DNA of 64,000 nt, taken from assembly GCA_035511515.1 (NCBI GenBank), contig DATKFG010000063.1:4067-68066 (forward strand), read 5' to 3'. This stretch comes from VBCK01 sp035511515. Lineage in GTDB: Bacteria; Pseudomonadota; Gammaproteobacteria; Burkholderiales; Burkholderiaceae_F. The notes under the pieces are model-generated. The model was not told the DNA's origin. It was given only the letters and a program-made list of their open reading frames with translations, and made no database searches. Both the position numbers and the translations under genes were made by a program. Position 1 is the first letter of the stretch; each line of letters begins with the position of its first letter. Below are positions 1 to 8,556 of this stretch, piece after piece.

Positions 1-2
1 TC

Positions 3-755
3 ACGGTTCCAGCCGGATCCATGGCCGACCTAGTGCTCGATTTCAACGCCTGCAAGTCCATCGTCGTGGCGGGCGCCAGCGGACAGTACCTGCTGAAACC
101 GGTCGTGACGGCCATCGCTGAACTGGTGGCCGGCAAGATCTCGGGGACCACCGCTCCTGGCTCGCACGTTTACGCAGAGCAACAAGCGAATGCGGGGCCG
201 GTCATCGTCACGGGCGCCGTGGCTGATCCGACGACGGGAGCATTCTCCCTGTGGCCGCTTCAGCAGAGCATCACCGCGGGTCCGGTCGACGTGGTTATCG
301 TGCCGCCGCCACCGGCGTCGGGCTCGTCGGGTTCTGGCACGTATATCGTGCAGGACGTTCCGGTCTCGGCCGGCAGCACGACCAGCCTTGGGACGCTAAG
401 CCCCTTAGCGGCTGCGCAGATCTATGCGGCATCCGGTACCGTTACCGTTGCCGGCTCACCCGGGGCAGCCAACCTGACGGCGGATCAGATGGTGACCAAC
501 ACCAGTGTAGCTCCCTCAATGCGCACTTACGAGGTCGCGTCGGGGGAAACGACAACAGGAACCTACAGCTTTCCTCTGGCGGCATCGGGACCGTGGGTGG
601 GAACGTACAGCACCTCCACGATTTCGTTCAATTCGGGATTGGCTACCCCCGGGCCCGGCATCTACAGCATCACGGCCACCGATGCGGCCGGCACGTCTTT
701 GACGCAGTCGGCGAACGTGAGTAGCGGACCGGCGTCGGTCGATTTCAGCTTCTAG
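3..755 (+). CDS. DUF4382-type exported protein, 5' truncated
   Basis: C-terminal part of a larger protein. The frame is open to the window edge and reads T-V-P-A-G-S before the first ATG at 21, so that ATG is probably internal. The segment DLVLDFNACKSIV, then LKPVV and a beta-sandwich-like stretch containing GSHVYAEQ and VADPTTGAFSLWPL, matches the end of the DUF4382 domain and its carboxypeptidase-regulatory-like tail. The rest is rich in Ser, Gly, Thr and Ala, with a PPPP linker near residue 97 counted from ATG 21. Such proteins are usually lipoproteins or cell-surface proteins, but the signal peptide would lie outside the window. Function unknown. Family fairly secure, true start not visible. 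Confidence 0.7.
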   Translation, partial: TVPAGSMADLVLDFNACKSIVVAGASGQYLLKPVVTAIAELVAGKISGTTAPGSHVYAEQQANAGPVIVTGAVADPTTGAFSLWPLQQSITAGPVDVVIVPPPPASGSSGSGTYIVQDVPVSAGSTTSLGTLSPLAAAQIYAASGTVTVAGSPGAANLTADQMVTNTSVAPSMRTYEVASGETTTGTYSFPLAASGPWVGTYSTSTISFNSGLATPGPGIYSITATDAAGTSLTQSANVSSGPASVDFSF

Positions 756-777
756 CCGCAGTTCCAATCGGAGCCTG

Positions 778-793
778 GCGGCCGTACGGCCGC
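778..793. terminator. perfect 16-bp palindrome between convergent genes
   Basis: gcggccgtacggccgc is self-complementary and followed on the + strand by ttgctatt. It lies between the convergent DUF4382 gene and the DUF4143 ATPase gene, so it may serve as a weak bidirectional terminator. The T tract is poor. Confidence 0.35.
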
Positions 794-852
794 TTGCTAT
801 TAGATTGCGGGCGTCGATTTCCGCGCACGATCCGGTCGCTCGCGCTGGGCAG

Positions 853-2034
853 TCACGGCACCCCATCCATGGCGGCCTCGAAACCGATGCGCGCCACTTC
901 TCGACCGAGCGGCTCACTGCCCGCAGCCTGATCGACGATCCAACCGTGCCCTGCGCCGATGTCGGGAAGCGCTTCACGCAGCGTCCGAACGACCCGCGCG
1001 TCGTCGCCACGGCCCGCCTTGATCTCGACCGCCACCCGTTCGTTTCCGCGGTCGAGCAGCAGGTCGACCTCGGCGCCAGCCGCGGTGCGCCAGAAGTAAG
1101 CCTGTGAATGGGGATGCGCGATGCGCTCGCGCCGCACGATGTCCTCGATGACGAACCCCTCCCAGCTGGCGCCGCGGGACGGGTGGTTGAAGAGCTCCTG
1201 CGCATTGGAGATATTCAACAGGTGGTGCAAGAGACCCGTGTCGCGCAGGTAAACCTTGGGCGAACGAGTCAGGCGCTTGCCGACGTTGCGAAAGTACGGC
1301 GCAAGGCGCCGGATCAGGAAGACCTGTTCGAGCACGTCGAGATACCGCTGCACCGCGTGGTGCGACACCCCGAGCGATGAGCCCAGCTGCGAGGCGTTCA
1401 GCAGCCCACCGTGAAGATGCGCCAGCATCGTGAGCAGGCGCCGCAGGAACAGAGGGTCGGCGCGCACGCCGTACTGCGGCAGATCGCGCTCCAGCACGGT
1501 GCGCAGGTAGGCTTCCCACCAGGCGCGAAAGTCACCCCTCAACGCGTCCGGCAGGCCGCCTTTGACCCACGCGTCGTGCCAGCCCAGGCCGTATTCGCCG
1601 CTGGCAGCCTCCGCGGCCGTCAGCGGATCGAGCTCCACGAGGCGCACCCGCCCGGCGAGCGATTCGGCAACGCCCCGCACCAGGCCGGGCTGGGCAGAGC
1701 CCAGCACGACAAAGCGCCCGTTCTCGGAGCGCTTCTGGTCCACCGCGCCGCGCAGCGCGGCAAACACCGCCGGCTGGGCCTGCACCTCGTCGAGAACCAG
1801 TCCGGCGCCCGCGGTCTCGTCGAGCGCGTGGCGCGGATCGGCCGCAAAACGCTCCGCTGTGCGCGGATCCTCGAGATCCCGATAGGCAAACCGCGGGAAA
1901 GCCGTTCGCGCGAGCGTCGTCTTGCCAACCTGACGCGCGCCGACGATGGCGACCACCGGAAAGCTGCGGGCCGCAGCCCGGACGGTCGGCAAGACGATCC
2001 GGTCGAACATGCCTTGTATTTTGGACGATACCAT
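853..2034 (-). CDS. AAA_14 / DUF4143 ATP-binding protein
   Basis: A 393-residue P-loop ATPase of the AAA_14 plus DUF4143 type. Walker A is GARQVGKTT (about residues 32-40), and a hydrophobic-DE motif (LVLDEVQ, about 79-85) fits Walker B. The middle region carries a winged-helix-like segment (LNASQLGSSLGVSHHAVQRYLD). The C-terminal DUF4143 part contains AEVDLLL and VAVEIKAG, which resemble a restriction-endonuclease-like fold. Members are common solitary accessory genes of unknown function. The gene stands alone, convergent with the DUF4382 gene. ATG at 2034 is used; the internal ATG at 2010 (MFDRIV) is an alternative because neither has a strong ribosome binding site. Confidence 0.85.
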   Translation of the reverse strand: MVSSKIQGMFDRIVLPTVRAAARSFPVVAIVGARQVGKTTLARTAFPRFAYRDLEDPRTAERFAADPRHALDETAGAGLVLDEVQAQPAVFAALRGAVDQKRSENGRFVVLGSAQPGLVRGVAESLAGRVRLVELDPLTAAEAASGEYGLGWHDAWVKGGLPDALRGDFRAWWEAYLRTVLERDLPQYGVRADPLFLRRLLTMLAHLHGGLLNASQLGSSLGVSHHAVQRYLDVLEQVFLIRRLAPYFRNVGKRLTRSPKVYLRDTGLLHHLLNISNAQELFNHPSRGASWEGFVIEDIVRRERIAHPHSQAYFWRTAAGAEVDLLLDRGNERVAVEIKAGRGDDARVVRTLREALPDIGAGHGWIVDQAAGSEPLGREVARIGFEAAMDGVP

Positions 2035-2178
2035 TCCAATTTACAAGCCTGATCGAAGCGGCGCCGAATCGTCCGCTTCGTTGGCGGAATAGCCGAGGGA
2101 TGGCGAAACATCCGATTGCAGGTCAGGCGCTGGAGCGGCCTGTTGACGACGCCGCCTCCACCGCTACCCGACCGAAAG

Positions 2179-2198
2179 ACCGCGCGAGCGGTTTTTTT
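2179..2198 (+). terminator. orphan rho-independent terminator
   Basis: accgc-gcga-gcggt stem-loop followed by a run of seven T. It is oriented for + strand transcription, yet no + strand protein gene lies upstream: the preceding gene is divergent and starts at 2034. A short RNA transcribed from about 2040-2100 and ending here would explain it. The stem is only 5 bp. Confidence 0.5.
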
Positions 2199-2255
2199 CC
2201 CCTCTGCGGAGCCTCCGGGAGCCGCGGATCCGGGGGCTGCGCCAAGGACACTACG

Positions 2256-2810
2256 TCACCTCTTGGGGTACTCCGTGAAAACGTAGTCCTGCTTTTTCAC
2301 TATCGTGTGGCACGCGAACCCGCACTTGGCATCGTTCCCCTGCGGCGGCTGATCCCTCAGTGTGCCCGGCCTGAACGTATCGGACGCAGCCTCATACTCA
2401 AACTCGGCATATCCCCATCCGCCGCTGTCCGCGAACCTCTTGCCATCCTTCACCATGAAATCAATGTCATGGAGGGTACTGGGCACCAGCGGCTGACCGG
2501 GGGCCGTCTCGTTCTTTTTCGGGTTCCAATGGATCTTCGCCATTTTGGCGCCGTCGGGGAAAGGCTGGCCGTTACCGGGAGCACCGGCCTTATACGCGTC
2601 GATCATCGCGGGGTTCCCGAGGATCACCGCAAGCAGCCCTCCGTTATAACTGACAGAAAGGCTCTGCCAGCCTTCGTATCCCCTGAACTCGGAGAACGCG
2701 AGCCCGTTCGGCACTTTGAGCGTGTACTTGTCCTGGGCGGAAATCGCAGCTCCGCTAGCCAGGACGGCGAGCGCCACCCCCACACTGACCGGCATGCTTT
2801 TGCCCTTCAT
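2256..2810 (-). CDS. cytochrome P460-like exported heme protein
   Basis: A 184-residue protein with an N-terminal signal peptide (hydrophobic 8-23, likely cleaved after AISA). The body matches the cytochrome P460 family: FRGYEGWQSLSVS near the start, a central HDIDFMVKDGKRFADSGGWGYAEF, and the C-terminal heme segment followed by DYVFTEYPKR. The cysteines are arranged C163-x3-C167-H168, not the classical CXXCH. The family binds heme c and includes enzymes acting on hydroxylamine or NO and proteins of unknown role, so substrate cannot be assigned. AAGGAG lies 8 bp before ATG 2810. Divergent from an exported protein gene at 3138. Confidence 0.8.
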   Translation of the reverse strand: MKGKSMPVSVGVALAVLASGAAISAQDKYTLKVPNGLAFSEFRGYEGWQSLSVSYNGGLLAVILGNPAMIDAYKAGAPGNGQPFPDGAKMAKIHWNPKKNETAPGQPLVPSTLHDIDFMVKDGKRFADSGGWGYAEFEYEAASDTFRPGTLRDQPPQGNDAKCGFACHTIVKKQDYVFTEYPKR

Positions 2811-3137
2811 CGCCGCGGCTCCTTATCCGGTTAATGAACACACCCATGCGATTAGGCCATGGGTGTTGAATCGCATCCATTGTACGAAGGTATTGCCCGA
2901 TGACAGCGCGCAGCCCTTCCAGTTTCACCTGGACCAAGCGCCGTGACGGAGATAGGCGACCGGCCGTTCAGGCCGGCCGCCTGCTGCGGCGACATCAGTC
3001 CGTACGATTCGAGTTGGTACTTTCTACAAAGCGGTCTTTCGCGGCCGGTTGCTGCGGTGACGGATTGCAGCTAGCGTTCTGTGCACCACCGAAAGGCCAG
3101 TCAGCAAGGATCACTCTTCTCCCACGAAGGAGCCTCA
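2811..3137. other. divergent intergenic region, 327 bp
   Basis: Non-coding gap between the P460 gene (leftward) and an exported-protein gene (rightward). It contains the overlapping inverted repeats listed separately, and a GC-rich hairpin near 2958-2995 built from gaccggccg / cggccgcc. No coding frame I can support. Confidence 0.6.
2840..2876. promoter_or_regulatory. two overlapping inverted repeats upstream of the P460 gene
   Basis: acacccatg (2840-2848) pairs with catgggtgt (2858-2866), and atgcgatt (2846-2853) pairs with aatcgcat (2869-2876). The two stems share bases and are mutually exclusive. They start 30 bp upstream of the P460 start codon, so they could be an operator or alternative leader structures. 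No known regulator site is recognised. Confidence 0.4.
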
Positions 3138-3743
3138 ATGATTCGTACCATCGCGGCGTTAATGGTTACGGTTGTATCTACCATGGCCACGGCTCAGGCC
3201 CCGGCCAACCCTCCCGTGCGAATCCGCGGGACGATCGAGAAGCTGGATGGCCAGGTTCTTACGATCAAAGGAAACGACGGTCAGATCCAGACGGTGAAGC
3301 TGAAGGACGATTTCGTTGTGATGGGAATCAATAGAGCAAGCATTGACGACATCAGTACCGGCAAGTTCATTGGCACGACCACCGTCGGCGAGCGCAATGG
3401 AGCACTGGTTGCTCTGGAAGTCCACATCTTTCCGGAAAATATGCGCGGTACCGGCGAGGGACACTACGACTGGGACCTGAGGCCGACGAGCAAGATGACA
3501 AATGCAAACGTGGCCACCATCACAAGCATCGGCAAGGATCGCGTCCTCGACGTCCAATACAAGGGCGGCGAGAAAAAAGTCTTGGTTCCCGAAAGCGCGG
3601 TTATCGTGTCGTACAGTCCGGTCGATCGGGCCGTGCTGAAGCCCGGGGCACCGGTGTTCGTGAATTCGCAGCGTCAGCCCGACGGCAGCTTGAGCGCAGC
3701 GCGCGTGAATGTTGGACTAAACGGACAGACACCTCCGATGTGA
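3138..3743 (+). CDS. exported protein, DUF5666-like
   Basis: A 201-residue secreted protein. The start at 3138 is preceded by GAAGGAG and gives a clean signal peptide (MIRTIAALMVTVVSTMATAQA). An in-frame codon at 3081 would destroy the signal peptide. The mature part is beta-rich and opens with VRIRGTIEKLDGQVLTIKG, typical of small OB-fold/DUF5666 proteins. A second similar segment lies at about 129-160 (ATITSIGKDRVLDVQYKGG), suggesting two tandem OB-like units. No catalytic motif. Location periplasmic. Function unknown. Family assignment rests on pattern only. Confidence 0.65.
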   Translation: MIRTIAALMVTVVSTMATAQAPANPPVRIRGTIEKLDGQVLTIKGNDGQIQTVKLKDDFVVMGINRASIDDISTGKFIGTTTVGERNGALVALEVHIFPENMRGTGEGHYDWDLRPTSKMTNANVATITSIGKDRVLDVQYKGGEKKVLVPESAVIVSYSPVDRAVLKPGAPVFVNSQRQPDGSLSAARVNVGLNGQTPPM

Positions 3744-3770
3744 TGTCGGATGGCAGAAGCGCCAAGAAGA

Positions 3771-3791
3771 AGCCGGGCGCGAAGCCCGGCT
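3771..3791. terminator. terminator hairpin between convergent genes
   Basis: agccgggc-gcgaa-gcccggct, an 8-bp perfect stem with a 5-nt loop, between convergent genes ending at 3743 and 3814. Read on the minus strand it is followed by ttcttctt, so it best fits termination of the leftward gene. Confidence 0.55.
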
Positions 3792-3813
3792 CGGCACGCA
3801 ACGACCCGCCGTG

Positions 3814-4260
3814 CTATTTGAGATTTAGCACCTGCATGGTCGCGGAGCTGACAGTGCGCCGCATCTTGTCCCGTTCACTAAATGAGCGGTCGGCGGCCTC
3901 GACGGAGCCTTCAACCTTCTTGGAAATTGCGTCCCCCTTTGCGATCCACCCGTCCAGGGCTGCCCAATTCTTGTATCTGGTCACCAGGTAGATATCCGGA
4001 TCATTTTCGCCGCGTGGCTCTACCGCAAGGACTTCGTAGCTAATGACGTCACCAGCCTTCTTTCCCTCCTCCATGGTCTGCTTCCATGTAGTGGCGACGT
4101 ACTTCATGTATTCGTCGAACTTCCCGTTTGCAGTGCGGATTCCAGCCACGTTGACGACCGGCCCTTCTGTGTACGGATGATCTTGTGCGAGAACGCTGAT
4201 ACTCGTAAACGAAAGGCAAAGAAAGGCCGCATGCGCGGCGAAGCGCTGGTAGCTTGACAT
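3814..4260 (-). CDS. exported protein, unknown
   Basis: A 148-residue protein with a signal peptide (hydrophobic 8-24, likely cleavage after VLA). The mature sequence (VVNVAGIRTANGKFDEYMKYV, then a DPDIYLVTRYKNWAALDGW segment) has the alternating pattern of a ferredoxin-like, dimeric alpha-beta barrel such as ABM or EthD proteins. No active-site motif is visible. AAAAAGGAG lies about 9 bp before the ATG. Stand-alone. Function unknown. Confidence 0.65.
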   Translation of the reverse strand: MSSYQRFAAHAAFLCLSFTSISVLAQDHPYTEGPVVNVAGIRTANGKFDEYMKYVATTWKQTMEEGKKAGDVISYEVLAVEPRGENDPDIYLVTRYKNWAALDGWIAKGDAISKKVEGSVEAADRSFSERDKMRRTVSSATMQVLNLK

Positions 4261-4534
4261 GGGAACACTCCTTTTTGCTTTCTACTTGATTCGATTTTCA
4301 CGGAAAGGCGCGCGCCGTCCGCAGAGCGTCCGTACCGGTGAGAACGGAATGCGATAGCGTGCGGCGCAGGTTACGCCCATTCGTCGACGTGTGCACCTTA
4401 TACCTCGGCTGCTCGTCGGCTCGGAGGGCTCGAGCGGTCATCGACTGGGCCAATTTGGGAAGGCATCGACGCTGCGCCTCGAGGGACTCCGTCGAGGGCT
4501 ATAGTTCGACGCTGGTTCAGCATGCGGAGAGATC

Positions 4535-4996
4535 GTGTCCGAGACTTCGTATCGCATCGTTGAACTTGGATCCGCAACCGGGGCGTCCTCCCTGCACGAC
4601 TGGTTAGAACGCTCAGAATCCTTGCATCGGCAGCTACGGCCGACGATCCCCCAGCCGTATGGCAGCCACATTCGGGAGATGATGGCCGAAGGCGCGCAAA
4701 TGGCACTGCTTCTGGACGACCTGGAACTGCGCGCACTGGCCGTGTGGCGCGTCTATCTTTCCACGTACGCAGGGCGCCGATTCTACGTTGACGATCTCGT
4801 GGTCGACGCATCCGCTCGCGGCCAAGGCTGGGGCGCAAAGTTGCTCGCATGGCTGGAACAGAAGGCGCGCGATCTGCGGTGTGACACCTTCGCCCTCGAC
4901 TCGGGGACACAGCGACAACAGGCGCACCGTTTCTATTTTCGCGCCGGGCTGGTCGTGAACTCGTTCGCGTTCTACAAGCCTCTGAGGGAGCGATGA
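4535..4996 (+). CDS. GNAT family N-acetyltransferase
   Basis: A 153-residue GNAT enzyme that would transfer an acetyl group from acetyl-CoA. Motif A is visible as FYVDDLVVDASARGQGWGAKLL, with the pyrophosphate-binding R-G-Q-G-W-G at about residues 94-99. It is followed by the AHRFYFRAGL element (about 129-138) typical of motif B. Substrate cannot be predicted. The start is GTG at 4535, which gives the normal domain length. No clear operon partner. Confidence 0.85.
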   Translation: MSETSYRIVELGSATGASSLHDWLERSESLHRQLRPTIPQPYGSHIREMMAEGAQMALLLDDLELRALAVWRVYLSTYAGRRFYVDDLVVDASARGQGWGAKLLAWLEQKARDLRCDTFALDSGTQRQQAHRFYFRAGLVVNSFAFYKPLRER

Positions 4997-5129
4997 GCAA
5001 GTCGAAACGGGGATAGCGGCCCTTTCTCTATTCGGAGGCCCAAGATATGAGGGAAGCGCGGTTCGTCGTCGTTCACGGTCCTGGTGGAGAATCGCGCCAC
5101 AGATCCGTGACGATTTTCAGGGGGTCACA

Positions 5130-5372
5130 ATGTCCGACGACGATGTGAAGAAGGAACTGGAGCGCCTGCGAAACGAGAACGCCGCGCTCAAAAAGGGCGC
5201 TGCTACCGGCATCACCATGAAAGTCAGCGAGAAGGGCGGGCTCTCGGTCTATGGAATGGGGCGTTTCCCGATAACCCTGTACAAGGAACAGTGGCTGAAG
5301 CTCCTCGATATGTCCGATGCCATCCGGGCGTTCATCGCGGCGAACGAAGCCACGTTGAAGGTGAAGGGGTAA
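5130..5372 (+). CDS. small coiled-coil protein
   Basis: An 80-residue soluble protein. Residues 4-22 form a charged leucine heptad (KKELERLRNENAALKK) likely to be a short coiled coil. It is followed by a compact GGLSVYGMGRFPITLYKEQW segment that looks like a conserved small domain. CAGGGGG precedes ATG 5130. A terminator-like hairpin lies 30 bp downstream. I believe similar small proteins exist in other proteobacteria, but I know no function. Confidence 0.7.
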   Translation: MSDDDVKKELERLRNENAALKKGAATGITMKVSEKGGLSVYGMGRFPITLYKEQWLKLLDMSDAIRAFIAANEATLKVKG

Positions 5373-5402
5373 CGTCTCTTTCGAGTCGGGAGCATTGAAA
5401 AA

Positions 5403-5423
5403 GGCCCCGCAAGCGCCGGGGCC
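5403..5423 (-). terminator. terminator-like hairpin
   Basis: ggccccg / cggggcc stem with a 7-nt loop just after the small coiled-coil gene. The only U-tract-like flank is ctttttc on the minus strand. As a + strand terminator it lacks the T run. Confidence 0.4.
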
Positions 5424-5590
5424 GCTCCCCCAGCCGTCTGTGTTCGTGCGTGCCTGGAGTGGGCTGCCCGCTCCCGCCGGAATATTTTCCCCGCTCGGCC
5501 GGTCTAGCGAGGTGGAACGCGGCTCGTGTCGACCCATGTCGGCAGGAGCTCGGTCCACCTTGGACAAACACAAACGAAGGGGTCAAAACG

Positions 5591-6904
5591 ATGCAGAAAT
5601 TCCTGATCCGCTTGCTGCTCCTGTGCGCCAGCTTTTGCGCCCAGGCGACGGTTGCCTACGCGGCATCGCTCGATGAGGCGAAGGTGGCAGACAGCCCGAC
5701 CGGCGCGCTGGACCCGGTTATCCAGTGGAACAGAACACTGCTGGTGATTGTTCGCACCCCTGGCGCGCAGCCGGCGACGGTTCATCCCACCCGCAGCTTT
5801 GCGATCCTGCACGCCGCGATTTATGACGCGGTCAACGCGATTGACGGCAGGCACAAGCCCTACCTGGTCACGCTGGCAGGGGTGTCGCCAAGCGCTTCGC
5901 AGCAGGCCGCGGCCGATGCGGCGGCCCACGAGGTACTGGTCGGGCTGTACCCCGCCTTCAAGACGCCTCTGGACGCCGAACTGCAGCAATCACTGGCGCA
6001 AATTGCGGATGGAACGGACAAGACCGACGGTATCGCGACCGGGTTGGCGGTCGCGGATCGCATTCTGACTCTGCGAAGCAATGACCACTCCAATGCCTCG
6101 CCGATTCCGTACGTTTTCGGGACCGCCCCGGGCGATTACCAATCGACACCTCCGAACTTTCCTCCCCAGCCGCAGTTCACGCATTGGTCCCATGTGGTGC
6201 CCTTTGCGCTGAACGACGCAAACCAGTTCCGTCCGGGCCCTCCTCCGAAGTTGACCAGCGACGTGTACACGGATGCCTTCAACGAAATCAAGTCGCTGGG
6301 GATCGCCAACAGCACAACCGCGACCGCCGACGAAGCCCTGACCGGACGATTCTGGAACGGTGCCATCCAGAACTATTGGAACGAGATAACGCAAACCGCC
6401 TCGCTCGCTCACAATTTGTCCACGGCGCAGAACGCCCGGCTGTTCGCGCTACTGAACCTGAGCGTCGCGGACAGCGTCATCGCCTTCTACGACGCAAAAT
6501 ATACGTACAACTTCTGGCGGCCAGTGACCGCGATTCGTGCCGCCGCCGCCGATGGCAATCCCGAGACGCAGCCTGACCCGAATTGGCTTCCTGAAGCCGG
6601 CAAGACCGCTCCGGATCCATCCTATCCAGGTGCGCACGCCGTCATCAGTGCTGCGGCGGCGGAAGTGCTGGATTCATTCTTCGGGAAAGACCGCCTCGAC
6701 TTTGACGTGACCTCCGAGGTCCTGCCGGGCGTGGTGCGTTCCTTCGCGAGCTTCTCGGCAGCGGCTGAAGAAGCAACCCTGAGCCGTATTTTTGCGGGAC
6801 AACACTTCCAGTTTGACCTGACGACGGGTCATCGTCTGGGTCGTGAAGTCGCCGATTTCGCGGTCGACCATCTCCTGGGAGCCCGCCAGAGAGATGAAAA
6901 CTGA
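5591..6904 (+). CDS. vanadium-dependent haloperoxidase / PAP2 family protein
   Basis: A 437-residue exported protein of the vanadium haloperoxidase/acid phosphatase superfamily. The start at 5591 follows CGAAGGGG and gives a signal peptide ending in VAYA. The oxyanion-binding residues are present in order: K303-x6-R310-P311 (KYTYNFWRP), a P343-S344...H349 element (PSYPGAHA, in place of the commoner PSGH), and S398-R399-x5-H405-x3-D409. These would bind vanadate or phosphate. Whether it oxidises halides or removes phosphate cannot be told from motifs. Monocistronic, exported to the periplasm or outside. Confidence 0.85.
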   Translation: MQKFLIRLLLLCASFCAQATVAYAASLDEAKVADSPTGALDPVIQWNRTLLVIVRTPGAQPATVHPTRSFAILHAAIYDAVNAIDGRHKPYLVTLAGVSPSASQQAAADAAAHEVLVGLYPAFKTPLDAELQQSLAQIADGTDKTDGIATGLAVADRILTLRSNDHSNASPIPYVFGTAPGDYQSTPPNFPPQPQFTHWSHVVPFALNDANQFRPGPPPKLTSDVYTDAFNEIKSLGIANSTTATADEALTGRFWNGAIQNYWNEITQTASLAHNLSTAQNARLFALLNLSVADSVIAFYDAKYTYNFWRPVTAIRAAAADGNPETQPDPNWLPEAGKTAPDPSYPGAHAVISAAAAEVLDSFFGKDRLDFDVTSEVLPGVVRSFASFSAAAEEATLSRIFAGQHFQFDLTTGHRLGREVADFAVDHLLGARQRDEN

Positions 6905-7161
6905 TGGCCGATTGATTCATCGGTCGGGGCCGGGAAAACCACGTCGCTGGACGGCGGAGCTGGGTGCGGATTGGCGCATTTCGGGGTGCAAGTGAGCACT
7001 CAGCTTTTTCCCGGCCGCAGGTCATGCCCCTGCGCCGGGAGGTGTTTGCAGGCGCTCGCCAGGTTCGACGAACTTATTCGGCGTTAAGATGCGGCACTAC
7101 ACGCCGTTTACACCTGATTTGCGCGGCATCTCGAACTCGAATCTGGACCACTGCGCGCGCC

Positions 7162-7938
7162 GTGAACGAATCGCAAACGCTGACCGACCCGGTTTGTGGA
7201 ATGTCGGTCACCTTGGCTTCACCGTATCGCCACGTTCATGGCGGATCGATGCTCTGCTTCTGCAGCGCCCGCTGTCTGGACCTGTTCAGCGCTGACCCCA
7301 AACGCTTCGCCTCCACCACCGTGGCGAGGGAAGCGGCGCGGGTCTCCGCCGAGGCGCGGCCTGACCGCGAACCAGCGCTTCCCGCAGCCGAACCGCAGGC
7401 CACTCACCCGGAGCCGACTCGTCCGGCAAGCGCGCCGTCGGTGCCGCATCCTGCGATCCTCGATGACTGGGAACCGACCCCGGAGACGCTACCGATCCCG
7501 CAGTCCTTGAAGTTTCCGGTGGGTCCAACTCACACGGGCAACGCGGCCCCGGGCAGGGCACGGCCGACTGCAACCGGCTGGCGCGAACGCCTCGAGTCCA
7601 TTCTTCCCGGGCGCGAACAGCGCTTCGTCAGGCGCGTCAGCCGCGAGCTTCTGGACCTGTACCGGACCGTATCGGCCAGGAATGCGCGCCTGCAGGGACG
7701 CGATCTTTACCGGGAGATCGTCATCGCGCGCAAGGGCGCCGACGCCGGCACGGCCGAGACCCTGCTCGACCAGGCCGAGGAAAGCTATGCCCTGTGGCCG
7801 ACCCCCCGCGCGTTGACGTTTTGCGACGTGGTGCATTTCATCGCGGTGTCGGAATTTCTCGCCTCGCATGACGACACGCCCTGGATTCACGAAAATGTGC
7901 GGCACGAGGTCGATTTACTGGTTCCGCACAACCTGTGA
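7162..7938 (+). CDS. YHS-domain protein
   Basis: A 258-residue protein starting at GTG 7162. Residues 9-50 form a YHS domain (DPVCGMSV ... GGSMLCFCSARCLDLF ... DPKRF) with Cys positions expected to bind a metal. A Pro/Ala-rich linker follows (about 60-125), then a helical C-terminal domain (RFVRRVSRELLDLYR, ESYALWPTPRALTFCDVVHF) that I do not recognise. The frame stays open upstream with a possible ATG at 7024, but that extension is Arg-rich and shows no domain, so the GTG just before the YHS domain is preferred. No strong ribosome binding site at either. Confidence 0.65.
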   Translation: MNESQTLTDPVCGMSVTLASPYRHVHGGSMLCFCSARCLDLFSADPKRFASTTVAREAARVSAEARPDREPALPAAEPQATHPEPTRPASAPSVPHPAILDDWEPTPETLPIPQSLKFPVGPTHTGNAAPGRARPTATGWRERLESILPGREQRFVRRVSRELLDLYRTVSARNARLQGRDLYREIVIARKGADAGTAETLLDQAEESYALWPTPRALTFCDVVHFIAVSEFLASHDDTPWIHENVRHEVDLLVPHNL

Positions 7939-8094
7939 CGCGCCAGGAGCCCTGGCAGGGGACCAGCCCCCCCTGTGTTTAGGGTGACTTTCAGCACTTT
8001 CGAGAATCCCCGATCTAAGGCAAAGTAACCCCTTGCGTTTGCTAGTCCGTCCGGATGATCTGGGAGTTTGGACGCGGCAGGGGAGTCACAAAAA

Positions 8095-8349
8095 GTGGTC
8101 TATGTGCTGTTAGTTGCATGTATCTGGTCCGTTGTCGGCGCATTGGGCGTGTTCTTCTTGCGCGCAAACATCAGCTTGCGTAAGCGGCTGGGGTTGACCT
8201 TCGCGACATCTGTCCTGTTTGGAATCGTGGGGTGGGTCGACGTCTCCAGCATCTATCACACCACCCGCTCGGATCCGGGCCTGATGGCGAAACAGTCCGT
8301 TGGACCGGGATTCGCCCTTGGCAGCGCTGCCGACCACCCTTTGAGATGA
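8095..8349 (+). CDS. small two-helix membrane protein
   Basis: An 84-residue protein starting at GTG 8095 with GGGGAG about 10 bp upstream; TTG 8068 is an alternative. Two hydrophobic segments (VVYVLLVACIWSVVGALGVF and LTFATSVLFGIVGWV) are separated by a basic loop, predicting a helical hairpin with short ends. No family recognised. Its reality rests on start signals and the hydrophobic pattern only. Confidence 0.45.
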   Translation: MVYVLLVACIWSVVGALGVFFLRANISLRKRLGLTFATSVLFGIVGWVDVSSIYHTTRSDPGLMAKQSVGPGFALGSAADHPLR

Positions 8350-8361
8350 TGGCCGGCGCCT

Positions 8362-8556
8362 CTATTTCCAGTTGATGAGGGCCTCGGACGCTTTCATGAA
8401 GCGCTCGAACGCCGCATCCAACCGTTGAGCCACCGGAAGCAAATCTTCGTACCGCAAGGTCGAGCGTGCGTTGGCAAAAGCTCGCGCCCACTCCTGGCGG
8501 GCAGCTTGCAGTTCACGGTACGCGGCGCGCATTTCTTCCAGGTTTCCGGCGGTCAT
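8362..8556 (-). CDS. small helical protein
   Basis: A 64-residue all-helical protein beginning MTAGNLEEMRAAYREL, with GGAAG 7 bp upstream of ATG 8556. The regular amphipathic pattern over its full length (about 5-60) suggests a helical hairpin or dimer. It is rich in Ala, Arg and Glu, with no Cys. Convergent with the small membrane protein gene, divergent from the thioesterase-GNAT gene. Unknown function. Confidence 0.6.
   Translation of the reverse strand: MTAGNLEEMRAAYRELQAARQEWARAFANARSTLRYEDLLPVAQRLDAAFERFMKASEALINWK

Noticed and set aside
2082..2160. tRNA-like stretch (ggcggaatagccgag...ccgcctcca)
   Set aside because: The ends can pair, but there is no T-loop GTTCGA and no acceptable anticodon arm.
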